64,000 bases of DNA from Thiomonas delicata (GTDB lineage Bacteria; Pseudomonadota; Gammaproteobacteria; Burkholderiales; Burkholderiaceae_C), in contig NZ_LT592170.1 in NCBI RefSeq assembly GCF_900088825.1, positions 1,166,852 to 1,230,851 on the forward strand, read 5' to 3'. Shown here in pieces: positions 53,260 through 62,243 of the stretch. Within the stretch, counting starts at the first letter, position 1, and the number at the start of each line of letters is the position of its first letter. The notes under the pieces were generated by a model. It ran no database searches and had not been told where the DNA came from. It worked only from the letters and a program-made list of their open reading frames with translations. The position numbers and the translations under genes were made by a program.

Positions 53260-54585
53260 TCAGATCAATGCGCGGCGGACTTTATGCAGAGCATCGCTGA
53301 GCTCGTCCAGTGAAAGGGAGCCGATCGCCAATCGAAGCGCATGAGGAGTACTCGGAGTCGTCGAGAACGGTTCAGCCGTTGTCACAAGCACGCCCTCACA
53401 CTCCAAATCAACCGCGACACGGTCGGCGCGCAGCTCGTCGGGTAACTCGAGCCACAGGTAGTAGGACGAACGATGAGCGACGATGGTTGTGCCGCGCAGG
53501 ATACGGCGCGCCAGAAGCTGCCGACGCCGCGCGTCCTCGCGTTTTCGGTCCTCAAGCGCATCGACGGTCCCATCGACGATCCATTGGCACGCCAGCGCCA
53601 CGGTCAGCGACGGCGTATTCCACGTCGACACGCGAATCGCCCTCTCGAGCGCCGGCACTAGGCGCCGCGGCGCGGCCACGAATCCCAGCCTCAGCCCGGA
53701 TGCCACGCTTTTCGACAGCCCGGAAACGTAGACAGTTCGCTCAGGCGCGTGCGTGAACACGGGTTTTGGCGCGGGTTCGGCCAGGAAGGCGTAGGCGCCG
53801 TCCTCGATCACCAGGAAGTCGTGTCGTTCGGCGAGCTCAGCCAGACGCAGGCGGTCGGACTCGCCCATCACCCAGCCCAGCGGGTTATGCAGTGTGGGCA
53901 TCGTGTAGAGGGCGCGTACCGGGCGCCTGCGGCAGAGAGCTGCGAGGTGATCCAGGTCCGGACCGCACCCTGCGTGAGACGGCAGCGGCGCAAGGTCTAA
54001 ATTGTGCTGCTCGGCGAGCGCCTTCATGCCGGGATAGGTCAGCGAGTCAATGGCGAGAATGTCTCCAGGTTGCAGAAGCCCCATCACGGTCACGGCCAGA
54101 CCCTGTTGCGCACCGTTGACGATCAGGACTTGCTCGCCGGGAACCCGGATGTCCCGGTTGCGTAGGTGCCTGGCCACGATCTGCCGTTCATGCGCGCGGC
54201 CGCCCTGTGGCGCGGAGTGGAGCAGCGCATCGATGTCGCCAGCCGCGGAGAGGTTACGCAGGCCGGCGCGCAGCAACTCGTCTTGCCCCGGAAGCGACGG
54301 GTAGTTGAACGTCAAGTCGATGGCGGCCCCTTGCGCCGGGTGTTGTTCGAGTCCCAGCCCGCGCGGCAGCGAGGTATCGCGCACGAACGTACCTCTTCCC
54401 ACCTCCCCGACCACCAATCCGGTGGCCGCCAGTTCCGCATAGACGCGCGAGGCGGTCGCCAGGGCGATGCCGTGCTGTCTCATCAGCGAGCGCACCGTGG
54501 GCAGCTGTGTACCGGGCGGAAGCGCTCCGGCACGAATGCTGCAGACCAGTTCATCGACGATAGATTTATACCGCAGCTCGCGCAT
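53260..54585 (-). CDS. MocR-type GntR regulator with aminotransferase domain
   Basis: A 441-residue protein with an N-terminal GntR winged HTH (LPPGTQLPTVRSLMRQHGIALATASRVYAELAATGLV) and a C-terminal fold-type I aminotransferase domain. The PLP-binding lysine is in VYVSGLSKSVASGLRLGF, and the Asp/Tyr region in VIEDGAYAFL. Such proteins sense PLP adducts of amino acids. Divergent from a LysE exporter gene (84 bp), its likely target. Confidence 0.88.
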   Translation of the reverse strand: MRELRYKSIVDELVCSIRAGALPPGTQLPTVRSLMRQHGIALATASRVYAELAATGLVVGEVGRGTFVRDTSLPRGLGLEQHPAQGAAIDLTFNYPSLPGQDELLRAGLRNLSAAGDIDALLHSAPQGGRAHERQIVARHLRNRDIRVPGEQVLIVNGAQQGLAVTVMGLLQPGDILAIDSLTYPGMKALAEQHNLDLAPLPSHAGCGPDLDHLAALCRRRPVRALYTMPTLHNPLGWVMGESDRLRLAELAERHDFLVIEDGAYAFLAEPAPKPVFTHAPERTVYVSGLSKSVASGLRLGFVAAPRRLVPALERAIRVSTWNTPSLTVALACQWIVDGTVDALEDRKREDARRRQLLARRILRGTTIVAHRSSYYLWLELPDELRADRVAVDLECEGVLVTTAEPFSTTPSTPHALRLAIGSLSLDELSDALHKVRRALI

Positions 54586-54669
54586 CGGGTGTATCTAGAA
54601 CAATAGTTTGTTTGTATCAGTTGTGAAGGCTAAGCTCGGTTCCGCGTTTATGCAACAGCCCCCGCCACC

Positions 54670-55302
54670 ATGATCGAGACTCCCACTCTGTTGATCTTCG
54701 CGACCGCGGTTCTTGCGCTCATGCTGTCGCCGGGGCCGAACATGGCTTTCGTGATGACGCACGGCGTGACGCATGGATTCATGGGGGGTGCAGCAGCGGG
54801 GCTCGGCATCGGCCTGGCCGACCTGATCCTTACCGTGCTGACAGCAAGCGGGGTGGCGGCGGCGGTCACTGCATGGCCTCCTTCTTTCGATTTAATCCGC
54901 TATGGCGGTGTGGCCTATTTGCTAAGGCTGGCCTACAAGACCGTGCCTCGTGCAGGTACGCGGCATCAGCCGGAGCCCTCGCGAGCGACGCTGCGTGAGG
55001 TCTTCCTGCGCGCCATGCTGAACAGTCTTCTGAATCCGAAGGCCTTGCTGTTCTTCCTGGTCTTTCTGCCGCAATTCGTCGTTCCGGGTGGAGCGCCAAT
55101 GTGGCAACAGTTGCTCGTGCTCGGCTGCGTTTTGACCATGCTCAGCACTCTGTTCCATACCTTGCTTGGTGCTGTCGCCGGCTCGACGAGGGGCTTTCTC
55201 GGGCGCCACGCAAGAGCCGTCAAGTGGCACTCCCTCGGGCTCGCATTCTTACTCGTCGTGCTGGCGATACGGCTGGCGGTAATGTCCCGCGGCACGCTCT
55301 GA
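54670..55302 (+). CDS. LysE/RhtB-family amino-acid exporter
   Basis: A 210-residue membrane protein with the family motif LMLSPGPNMAFVMTHGVTHGFMGGAAAGLGIGLAD and NSLLNPKALLFFLVFLPQFV, and five to six helices. Typical of exporters of lysine, threonine, homoserine lactone or related compounds. Regulation by the divergent MocR protein is inferred. Confidence 0.88.
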   Translation: MIETPTLLIFATAVLALMLSPGPNMAFVMTHGVTHGFMGGAAAGLGIGLADLILTVLTASGVAAAVTAWPPSFDLIRYGGVAYLLRLAYKTVPRAGTRHQPEPSRATLREVFLRAMLNSLLNPKALLFFLVFLPQFVVPGGAPMWQQLLVLGCVLTMLSTLFHTLLGAVAGSTRGFLGRHARAVKWHSLGLAFLLVVLAIRLAVMSRGTL

Positions 55303-55692
55303 TGCTTGCACTCATCGTTGGAGATGGCCGGTACTCAGCATCCCGCCCTGACGAGTGACAGCAGTTGGGTTCATTGCCGACGTTCTGCTCGGCAATTCGA
55401 ACGGCAACAAAGGCCGAGGACCGGTCTCCCGGTCGGGCGGATCGGCCCCAAGTCCAGCGTGCCGCGTAGGCCGATCGATACACTGGTGCCAGTGGCGGCT
55501 TTGGATCAGAACGACTGGCGGGTTTGATCAGACTACGCAGTCTGGAGGAAAAGTCTTCCTGAGCTGCTCCACCCTGGCTGGGAGGCGACCTTGCAGGGAC
55601 TCGCAACACGCGCGCTGGTTCACCCCTTCCGTCCCCACCCCGCAGAGTCAGGGCAGGGCGCCAACGTCTGGCGCCGCAACCCTGGAGCAGTC
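55303..55692. other. repeat-bearing boundary region before the IncP-like genes
   Basis: No intact gene in ~390 bases. Positions 55498-55525 are an exact inverted match of 28 bp to 33010-33037. Further on, a stretch ending CCGCAGAGTCAGGGCA (about 55643-55658) closely resembles the sequence before the primase-like gene at 63650-63673, and GGCGGGTTTGATCAGAC (near 55519) resembles GGCGGGCCTGATCAGAC (near 63622). These look like plasmid backbone leader sequences at insertion boundaries. Confidence 0.5.
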
Positions 55693-55932
55693 ATGGCAAT
55701 CCCCGGAAAACTCTACGTCGTCGGCTTTGGCGGAAAAGACTATCTCGTGCGCGCATTCACCCTGCGCGGCGCGGCCAAAGGCCTGATCCGATCCCTCACC
55801 GAGTCCACCCTTGAACACACCCGCCCGGCCAGCCAGGACGACATCCTGGGGCTGGCCGGCAACGGCGTGCGCCCCATCGACGTGACGGCTACCGAACCCG
55901 AAGATCAGCCCGGTGCCGAGGAGCAGGAGTGA
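55693..55932 (+). CDS. small plasmid-type protein upstream of trbB
   Basis: A 79-residue protein (MAIPGKLYVVGFGGKDYLVRAFTLRGAAKGLIRSLTEST...) with an acidic C-terminal tail. It overlaps the start of the second trbB by 4 bp, so it belongs to the same operon. I do not recognise a characterised family; its position resembles the small genes that precede trbB on IncP-like conjugative plasmids. Confidence 0.65.
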   Translation: MAIPGKLYVVGFGGKDYLVRAFTLRGAAKGLIRSLTESTLEHTRPASQDDILGLAGNGVRPIDVTATEPEDQPGAEEQE

Positions 55933-56879
55933 GCGCGCAGCAGCTCACCCACGCCCGCCAGTCCGAAGCCCTGCGCCGGGCCATGGGCGCGGACATCCTC
56001 ACCCCGCTCGAAGATCCCCAGGTCGTCGAAATCATGCTCAACCCCGACGGCACGCTCTGGGTGGATCGACTGGGAGAGGGCATGCAGCAGACCGGCCGTA
56101 TCGACGCCGTGCTGGCGCTGACCATCGTCAACACCGTGGCGGCCATGCTCGATACCGTGGTGACGCCGCAGCAACCCATCCTCGAATGTGAGCTGCCGCT
56201 GGACGGCAGCCGCTTCGAAGCCCTCATCCCCCCGCTGGTCGAGCGCGCCAGCTTCGCCCTGCGCAAGAAGGCGACACTGATCTTCACCCTGGGCGACTAC
56301 GTGGACAAGGGCATCATGACCCCGGCGCAGAAGCAGGCCATCGAGCAGGCTGTGGCCAGCCGGCACAACCTGCTGGTCTGCGGCGGCACCGGAACCGGAA
56401 AAACGACCCTTGCTAACGCCATCCTCGATGCCGTGGCCCGGCTTGATGGTGAGCATCGCATCGTGGTCATCGAAGACACGCGTGAACTGCAGGTCAATGC
56501 CGAGAACGTGGTATTCCTGCGCACATCCGACAACACCGACATGACGCGCCTACTGCGCGCCACCATGCGCCTGCGTCCGGACAGAATCGTGGTCGGCGAA
56601 GTGCGCGACGGCAGCGCCCTGGCCCTGCTCAAGGCCTGGAACACCGGCCACCCTGGCGGTGTGGGCACCGTGCATGCGAACGACGCCAGCGCGGCGCTGA
56701 TCCGCATCGGCCAGCTCATTCAGGAGGCAGGAGTCCCGCCCAACCCCGAACTCATCGCCGAAGCGGTGAATGTGGTCGTGTCCATCAAGCGCACCGCCGA
56801 TGGCCGCAAAGTCGAGGAGGTTGCGGCTGTGCGCGGCTGCTCGGCCAGCGGCGGGTTCCACGTCGAGCGCATAGCTTGA
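55929..56879 (+). CDS. trbB: second TrbB, IncP/PromA-like VirB11 ATPase
   Basis: A 316-residue ATPase starting at GTG 55929, overlapping the previous stop. It has DPQVVEIMLNPDGTLWVDRLGEG, Walker A CGGTGTGKTTLANAIL, IVVIEDTRELQV, RPDRIVVGEVRDGSAL and NTGHPGGVGTVHA. The middle part (LDTVVTPQQPILECELPLDGSRFEALIPP) resembles IncP-1 TrbB more than the Tn4371-type copy at 10291. No trbC follows: a TetR gene on the other strand ends 4 bp beyond the stop. So this is an orphan or the edge of a split transfer operon. Confidence 0.9.
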   Translation: MSAQQLTHARQSEALRRAMGADILTPLEDPQVVEIMLNPDGTLWVDRLGEGMQQTGRIDAVLALTIVNTVAAMLDTVVTPQQPILECELPLDGSRFEALIPPLVERASFALRKKATLIFTLGDYVDKGIMTPAQKQAIEQAVASRHNLLVCGGTGTGKTTLANAILDAVARLDGEHRIVVIEDTRELQVNAENVVFLRTSDNTDMTRLLRATMRLRPDRIVVGEVRDGSALALLKAWNTGHPGGVGTVHANDASAALIRIGQLIQEAGVPPNPELIAEAVNVVVSIKRTADGRKVEEVAAVRGCSASGGFHVERIA

Positions 56880-56883
56880 CGCT

Positions 56884-57579
56884 TTACAAATTCCGAAGCG
56901 AACCGAGCCGATGTTCAGATCGACAGTTGCCATCGACACCGATGTATTGATCGGCTGACGCTGCGCGCTGGCGATGAGCGCGGCCTCCACCCCCGGCGCC
57001 TGCAGGCCGAACAAGAAGCGTGATCTGAAGCGCCGCCAAATCGCGCAGCCGCATTGGTTCATGATAGATGCGCTCCATGACGGCAAGCCCGCGCGTAAAC
57101 GCAATGATGGCCTGAGCGGCTTTGTCAGGCGGCACAGCCAGTGATGCCCGCAATGCGTCGCGGGATAACGCCTCGGCGATGACCGCCTCCAACTGTTCCA
57201 GCAGGTCACGCACGCGGTTCTGCATCGACTCCCCGATCACGTCACTCTCCACGGCTGTCTTGGTCGTGAAGCAGCCCCGAGGCGGCACATCGGCCGTCAT
57301 GCTGGTGATAGACACGTCGAAGAAACGCTCCAGCGCGAGACGCGCGGAGGGCGCATCCAGCGCCTGCCGAGACTCGGCAAGAACGCGCTCCGCATATCGA
57401 TCGAACGCCAACTGAAAAAGGTGCTCCTTGCTGCCGTACGCGTGGTACAGGGAGCCGCGCTGAACATCGGTGGCCTCGGCCAAATCGGCCATGGAGGTTG
57501 CCTGCCAACCCTTTGCCCAGAACAGATCCAGCACCTTGCTGAGCACGGCTTCCTCATCGAATTGCCTGACCATGACCAT
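56884..57579 (-). CDS. TetR-family repressor with probably frameshifted C-terminus
   Basis: The first ~190 residues are a normal TetR protein: HTH in ATSMADLAEATDVQRGSLYHAYGSKEHLFQLAF and a ligand domain with PPRGCFTTKTAVE. After MRLRDLAALQITLL the current frame becomes PAGAGGGGRAHRQRA, while another frame continues sensibly as FGLQAPGVEAALIASA. This indicates a one-base frameshift near 57010. DNA binding may remain. Divergent from an EamA transporter. Confidence 0.75.
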   Translation of the reverse strand: MVMVRQFDEEAVLSKVLDLFWAKGWQATSMADLAEATDVQRGSLYHAYGSKEHLFQLAFDRYAERVLAESRQALDAPSARLALERFFDVSITSMTADVPPRGCFTTKTAVESDVIGESMQNRVRDLLEQLEAVIAEALSRDALRASLAVPPDKAAQAIIAFTRGLAVMERIYHEPMRLRDLAALQITLLVRPAGAGGGGRAHRQRAASADQYIGVDGNCRSEHRLGSLRNL

Positions 57580-57618
57580 CGGATTTGGGCCCTCAACTCT
57601 CTCTATTTTGACGATAAT

Positions 57619-57630
57619 GTCAACGTTGAC
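57619..57630. promoter_or_regulatory. palindromic operator between tetR and eamA
   Basis: GTCAACGTTGAC is a perfect 12-bp palindrome, preceded at 57608 by TTGAC-N6, giving the arrangement TTGAC-N6-GTCAA-CG-TTGAC. It lies 40 bp upstream of the TetR start, in the shared promoter region with the EamA gene, and is the likely repressor site. Confidence 0.65.
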
Positions 57631-57791
57631 TACTATGGCAATTCTAGCGCGGTTGCCCGAAGACTCTTCTGAACTGTCCGGCCACAAGAATCTGCGGGTG
57701 AACAGTTGGATTTCGTCGTGGTCGTCCTCTTCGGCCCACGCGAAGACGTCGAACCACTGACCAAGCGATTTTCACTCTTCAAGGGATAACC

Positions 57792-58751
57792 ATGGACAGA
57801 ATTCAACGTCCCGCCAACACGGAGGTCGCCAGCGGAAAATCTGCTCGTGATGGCTGGGCCGCCGTGCTCACCGCCGCCACGCTGTGGGGGACAACGGGCA
57901 TCGTGTTCCACGCGCTGGGCACGTCGGGTGGCGCCAACGCGGTCTCGATCAGTTTTCTGCGGCTTGCGCTGTCCGTACCGTTCCTGCTGGTCATGGCCCG
58001 CATCCGTATGGGAATTTGGCTCGCACCGCTGACGGTGCGCGGCTTCTTCCTGCTGGTCTGGCTTGGACTCGCGATGGCTTCCTATCAGCTCACTTATGTG
58101 TTGGCCATCGATCGCGTTGGTGTCGCCATCTCCGTACTGATCAGCATCTGCCTTGCCCCGATCTTCGTGGCGTTGATCTCGGTGGTGTGGCTGGGTGAGC
58201 GCCTGCAACCGCGGACCCTGGTCGCGTTGGTGACAGCCATCGTGGGGACGGTGTTGCTGGTGGGCTTGCCCACCGAGGTCAACCAGAACACCGATGGCTT
58301 CTGGATCGGCGTGGCAATTGCCGTTGTATGCGCGGTCTGCCAGGCGTTCTACGTGCTTGCAGCTCGCGCCTCGAGCGGAGTCTGCGGGCCCATGCACGCC
58401 GGAGGAATCGGCTTCGCCATCGGAGCACTTGCGTTGCTCCCCTTCGGCTTGGTCGAGGGCTTGCAACTGAGCTATTCGCCTAGCGGTTGGGCAATGCTTT
58501 TGTATGTGGCAGCAGTGCCGACGGCGATTGCACAGACCTTGTTCCTTACCGGGCTCAAAGGCACAGGCGCCATCGGCGGTGCGATCGCGAGCCTGCTTGA
58601 GCCGCTGGTAGCGACCGTGCTTGCTGTCATCCTGCTGCATGAGCGCATGACGTGGGTTGGGGTGCTCGGCGCTGTCGTCCTGCTGAGCGGGATCGTGATC
58701 ATCCAGTGGACGCCTAAGAAACAAGTCCCCGTCGTGGCGACGCCCCTCTGA
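57792..58751 (+). CDS. EamA/DMT-family transporter
   Basis: A 319-residue protein with ten predicted helices in two EamA repeats (the first beginning WAAVLTAATLWGTTGIVFHAL, the second near residue 160). Both repeats show the usual helix-end pattern LAPIFVALISVVWLGERL and LEPLVATVLAVILLHERM. The family exports small metabolites such as amino acids. The divergent TetR protein is its probable repressor. Confidence 0.86.
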   Translation: MDRIQRPANTEVASGKSARDGWAAVLTAATLWGTTGIVFHALGTSGGANAVSISFLRLALSVPFLLVMARIRMGIWLAPLTVRGFFLLVWLGLAMASYQLTYVLAIDRVGVAISVLISICLAPIFVALISVVWLGERLQPRTLVALVTAIVGTVLLVGLPTEVNQNTDGFWIGVAIAVVCAVCQAFYVLAARASSGVCGPMHAGGIGFAIGALALLPFGLVEGLQLSYSPSGWAMLLYVAAVPTAIAQTLFLTGLKGTGAIGGAIASLLEPLVATVLAVILLHERMTWVGVLGAVVLLSGIVIIQWTPKKQVPVVATPL

Positions 58752-58805
58752 GTAAGCCGACCCACACAACGACAAAGCGCATAAGCTCATACCTTCATAC
58801 CAATA

Positions 58806-59291
58806 TCAACGCTGAGCCACGCTTGCTTGCGCAAGCTGGGTTGAGAGCCTGCGTGGCCCGGCGCCTTCGACGCCCAGCACATCCTCCGGATTGCGCAGCG
58901 GGCAATCCGTGATAGACAGACAACCACAACCAATGCAGGCAGAGAGTTCGTCGCGCAACTGCATCAGCTGCGCAATCCGAACGTCCAGGTCGGACGCCCA
59001 ACGGGCGGAGAGGTGGGCCCAATCCCTTGCCGTCGGCGTCCGCCGTTCGGGCAGGGTATCCAGGGCGCGGGCGATCTCCTGCAAGGGAATGCCTGCACGT
59101 TGAGCAATGCGGATGACGGCCACCCGCCGCAAGACGTCTCGGCGGTAGCGCCGATGGTTTCCTGCATTGCGCACCGCCCGCAGCAGCCCCTTGGCCTCGT
59201 AGAAATGAAGCGTGGAAACCGATACGCCACATCGCGCGGCGACCTCGCCGACGGACAGAAACCGAGACACAGTGGACGGCAGAGCAGGCAT
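58806..59291 (-). CDS. soxR: SoxR, redox-sensing MerR-family regulator
   Basis: A 161-residue protein with MerR HTH ([27 protein letters not shown]) and the SoxR [2Fe-2S] cysteine cluster [19 protein letters not shown]. The start at 59291 puts the HTH at the usual place. Redox-cycling compounds oxidise the cluster and activate target promoters. It is divergent from an MFS gene with a SoxR-type promoter between them, so it most likely controls that exporter. Confidence 0.92.
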   Translation of the reverse strand: MPALPSTVSRFLSVGEVAARCGVSVSTLHFYEAKGLLRAVRNAGNHRRYRRDVLRRVAVIRIAQRAGIPLQEIARALDTLPERRTPTARDWAHLSARWASDLDVRIAQLMQLRDELSACIGCGCLSITDCPLRNPEDVLGVEGAGPRRLSTQLAQASVAQR

Positions 59292-59296
59292 GGTGC

Positions 59297-59327
59297 TTGA
59301 CCTCAAGTTAAGTGGAGCTTTTAGCAT
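59297..59327 (+). promoter_or_regulatory. SoxR-controlled promoter with 19-bp spacer
   Basis: TTGACC (59297-59302) and TAGCAT (59322-59327) are separated by exactly 19 bp, the abnormal spacing of MerR/SoxR-activated promoters. The spacer contains CCTCAAGTTA-AGTGGAGC (59301-59318), a SoxR box with a perfect left half and an imperfect right half. It points toward the MFS gene. Confidence 0.82.
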
Positions 59328-59387
59328 GCTCCGCAGGTCGTGCCAAGAACCTTTCGGTGTTCGCATGACGTCCAAAGGAGAAGGTTG

Positions 59388-60575
59388 ATGCAGAACGTGG
59401 AATCAGCGGCGCATCGTGCGGCACTTGCGGGGGTGATCGCCAGCAATGGCGTCGCGGCGATGGCCTACGGCCTGCTGCAGCCGGTGCTGACCATCCGCTT
59501 GGCCCACGCCGACCACAGCGATCTCGTGATCGGAGCTGTGGCCAGCGCCTGGGCCTTGGGGATCGTCGCAGGCAGCCCCTTCTATGCCCGGATCATCCGG
59601 CGTTTCGGGCGCAAACCGTCGCTCCTCTTTGGCCTTTTTAGCGCCGGAATGTTGATGCTGCTCTTCACGACCACCAGCCAAGTCATGGTGTGGGGTCTCT
59701 TGCAATGCATCCAGGGCCTGGCGTTCGGTCACTTCTGGGTGTTGAGCGAATCCCTGATCAATACCTGGGTCGCCCCCTCCGTGCGTGGTCGCGTGGCAAG
59801 TCTGTATGTGACCGTGCTGGGAGTGTGCGGTGCGCTGGGGCCGTTGTGGATAAACGTGATTGGAACGGGCGGTGTCTTGCCGTTTGTCACCTGTGCGGCT
59901 CTACTTGGAGTGGCAGCGACGCCGCTGCTCTGGATGCAGGACTCAGAGACAAGAACGGAGGAAGCCCAACAGCCGCCCCGGCATGCCGCCGCGATACTTA
60001 TGGCCTTCCCGGGTTTGATCGTACTGGGTTTCGCAGCGGGCTTTGCGGATCACGGCCCTCAGAGTCTGCTCCCGCCTTTTGCCCTCGACATGGGGGCCAC
60101 AGTCCACGCGGTGTCGCTGATGCTGTTTGCCATGGCGCTGGGACGGGCGCTGTTCGTGGTGCCGATCGGCATTCTGGCGGACCGGAGCTCTCTAGAGCGC
60201 GTTCTGGCCGCGTGTGCGGCGACGACGGCTGTTCTGGTCGTCGGCGTTTATCTGCTCTGGTCGCATGTGTGGGTCGCACTGATCCTTTGGTTCATTCTGG
60301 GCGCCTTGTTCGATGCCTTCTATGCCTTGGGCATGACCTGGATCGGGCATTTTGTTCCCGCACCCGATCTTCCGGTGGCGAACACCGCATTCGTGGTGCT
60401 ACACAGTCTGGGTGGGTTTGGCGGGACGACGCTGCTTGGCGCTGTCATGGATTGGTGGGGGCCGGTGGGATACCCGCTCGCGATCAGTGGGTTCGCGGTT
60501 CCTGTGGCGTTGCTATGGATGCAGGCCGCTGGCCGTACGCGTCAAAGGATTCGCGAAACAGACGGAGTCGTTTGA
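59388..60575 (+). CDS. MFS exporter under SoxR control
   Basis: A 395-residue protein with 12 predicted helices (motif-A-like [17 protein letters not shown]). The ATG at 59388 follows AAAGGAGAA. The position directly downstream of a SoxR promoter suggests export of redox-active compounds such as phenazines, quinones or dyes. That substrate class is inferred from regulation only. Confidence 0.85.
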   Translation: MQNVESAAHRAALAGVIASNGVAAMAYGLLQPVLTIRLAHADHSDLVIGAVASAWALGIVAGSPFYARIIRRFGRKPSLLFGLFSAGMLMLLFTTTSQVMVWGLLQCIQGLAFGHFWVLSESLINTWVAPSVRGRVASLYVTVLGVCGALGPLWINVIGTGGVLPFVTCAALLGVAATPLLWMQDSETRTEEAQQPPRHAAAILMAFPGLIVLGFAAGFADHGPQSLLPPFALDMGATVHAVSLMLFAMALGRALFVVPIGILADRSSLERVLAACAATTAVLVVGVYLLWSHVWVALILWFILGALFDAFYALGMTWIGHFVPAPDLPVANTAFVVLHSLGGFGGTTLLGAVMDWWGPVGYPLAISGFAVPVALLWMQAAGRTRQRIRETDGVV

Positions 60576-60646
60576 CGCGCCGATGGGTTGGGGGATGAAG
60601 TGTGCCTTGCTGAAGGCAATACACACAGGCCCCCGCATCTCAATAG

Positions 60647-60672
60647 GGATCCTGATCATGGATCCTGATCAT
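60647..60672. repeat. tandem 13-bp duplication
   Basis: GGATCCTGATCAT occurs twice back to back (60647-60659 and 60660-60672) at the 3' end of the kinase remnant. It looks like a small slippage or insertion scar. Confidence 0.7.
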
Positions 60673-61232
60673 CTGCCAGGATCAACCCGATGTCTTCATC
60701 TTGCTGCGTGAATGGCAGATGTGTCGTCGCCGTCAATCCACCGCCCTTGCGTTCAAGCAAAGTTGGGTGGCCACCATGCAGACGGGCGATGCGGTCGACA
60801 ATTGCCAGGCCAAGACCACTGCTGGCGCTGAGGTCGACACGGATGAATGGCCGGATGAGTTCGTCGCGCTGCACTGCGGGAATGCCCGGGCCCTGGTCGA
60901 GAACTGCCAATTCCACCGCCTTGTCGAGCCGGTGCAGGCGGACCTCGATTTGGCCCCCCGGCATACTTGGCAGCGTTGTCCAGCAGGTTCATGATCGCGC
61001 GTCGAAGTGTCACGGGTCGGCCCCTGATGTGGCAACTGTCCAGCACGTCCAGATGCAGCTGCTCGGGCGGCAACATGTCAATCGCGACCTGGCGTGTCAG
61101 GACTGCCAAGTCGAGACGCTCGGACACCTCCTCGGCGCCCACGCGCGCAAAGTCGATGAACTGCCCAACGATGGTGTCGGCGGTGGCAATGCTCCGCTTC
61201 ATCGTGGCGACGAGTTCGGCATCGGCGCCCAC
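60656..61232 (-). pseudogene. truncated, frameshifted sensor histidine kinase
   Basis: The minus strand encodes DAELVATMKRSIATADTIVGQFIDFAR (end of the HisKA domain) and LRRAIMNLLDNAAKYAG (N box), then shifts frame at a run of G/C near 60957. The other frame continues GQIEVRLHRLDKAVELAVLDQGPGIP (G1) and SSGLGLAIVDRIARLHGG (G2) to the end. The phospho-accepting His box and everything upstream are missing, with a stop codon just before. It resembles an EnvZ-type kinase end; it is not functional. Confidence 0.8.
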
Positions 61233-61445
61233 AGGTTACCCATCCCATGCCCCCGGAAATCGCCCAACTGCAATCCGTCCGGGCCAGAGCAGGTCGACAA
61301 CGCGCGATTTATCTCCGCGCCAGGGCAGGAGGTGACCGCACGCTCGGTACCGTCGGCGGCGGAGGGGGCATCAAGCTACTGTGGAGGAACCGATATATTC
61401 GCAACCATCGCCCCTGTGGGTGATCCCAGCGCGGACGCCAGAACC

Positions 61446-62243
61446 ATGAAAATTTTCATCAGCGCAGACATCGAGGGCATCGCCGGCATCTCACATTGGG
61501 ACGAGGCCAGCCTCCACAAACCTGACTTCTCCATTTTCCAGGAACAGATGACCGCAGAAGTCACCGCGGCCTGCGAAGGAGCGCTGGAGGCGGGGGCAAC
61601 CGAGATCTGGGTCAAGGACGGGCATGGCACCGGACGCAATCTCCTGGCGTCCCGACTGCCGCCCCCGACCCGGCTGATCCGCGGCTGGAGCGGCCACCCC
61701 TATCAGATGCTCCAGGAACTTGACGAGACCTTCTCCGCAGTCGTCATGATCGGGTATCACGCCGCGGCTGGCGCCGCAGGCAATCCGCTCAGTCATGCTT
61801 TGACGAAAGGCCTGGCCGAGCTTCGTATCAATGGGCGGCATGCCTCTGAGTTTTTGCTGAACGCCTACACGGCTGCGCTGCTTAAGGTGCCGGTCGCTCT
61901 GGTGTCGGGTGATCAAGCACTGTGCGATGACGTCGTCGCCGTCAATCCATCGATCCAGACGGTGCCTGTGAAGGCGGGCGTCGGCGATTCCACCGTCAGC
62001 CTGCATCCGGGTGAGGCTGTCCGACGGATTCGCGAGCAAATTGCCCACGCTTTGCGGACCGATCTGACGTCCTGTGGCCTGGACCTCCCTGAGCATTTCC
62101 GCGTTGAACTGCGCTACAAGGAACACACCGATGCCTATCGGAATGCGTTCTATCCCGGGGCAAAGCTGAAAGACGCCTGCATCATCGTCTTTGAAACGCC
62201 GGACTATTTCGAGGTGCTCCGCTTTCTCTTGTTCACGGCGTGA
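61446..62243 (+). CDS. DppA-type D-aminopeptidase (peptidase family M55)
   Basis: A 265-residue enzyme starting MKIFISADIEGIAGISHWDE, the metal-binding N-terminus of DppA-like peptidases, with IWVKDGHGTGRNLL, VMIGYHAAAG and KEHTDAYRNAFYPG. The family hydrolyses D-amino-acid peptides. The much longer open frame upstream is only the reverse strand of the kinase remnant. The next gene starts directly after its stop (TGAATG), so the two are coupled. Confidence 0.87.
   Translation: MKIFISADIEGIAGISHWDEASLHKPDFSIFQEQMTAEVTAACEGALEAGATEIWVKDGHGTGRNLLASRLPPPTRLIRGWSGHPYQMLQELDETFSAVVMIGYHAAAGAAGNPLSHALTKGLAELRINGRHASEFLLNAYTAALLKVPVALVSGDQALCDDVVAVNPSIQTVPVKAGVGDSTVSLHPGEAVRRIREQIAHALRTDLTSCGLDLPEHFRVELRYKEHTDAYRNAFYPGAKLKDACIIVFETPDYFEVLRFLLFTA

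Noticed and set aside
60690-61445. N-terminal extension of the D-aminopeptidase frame
   Set aside because: It reads the reverse strand of the kinase remnant; the true start MKIFISADIEG matches the family N-terminus.
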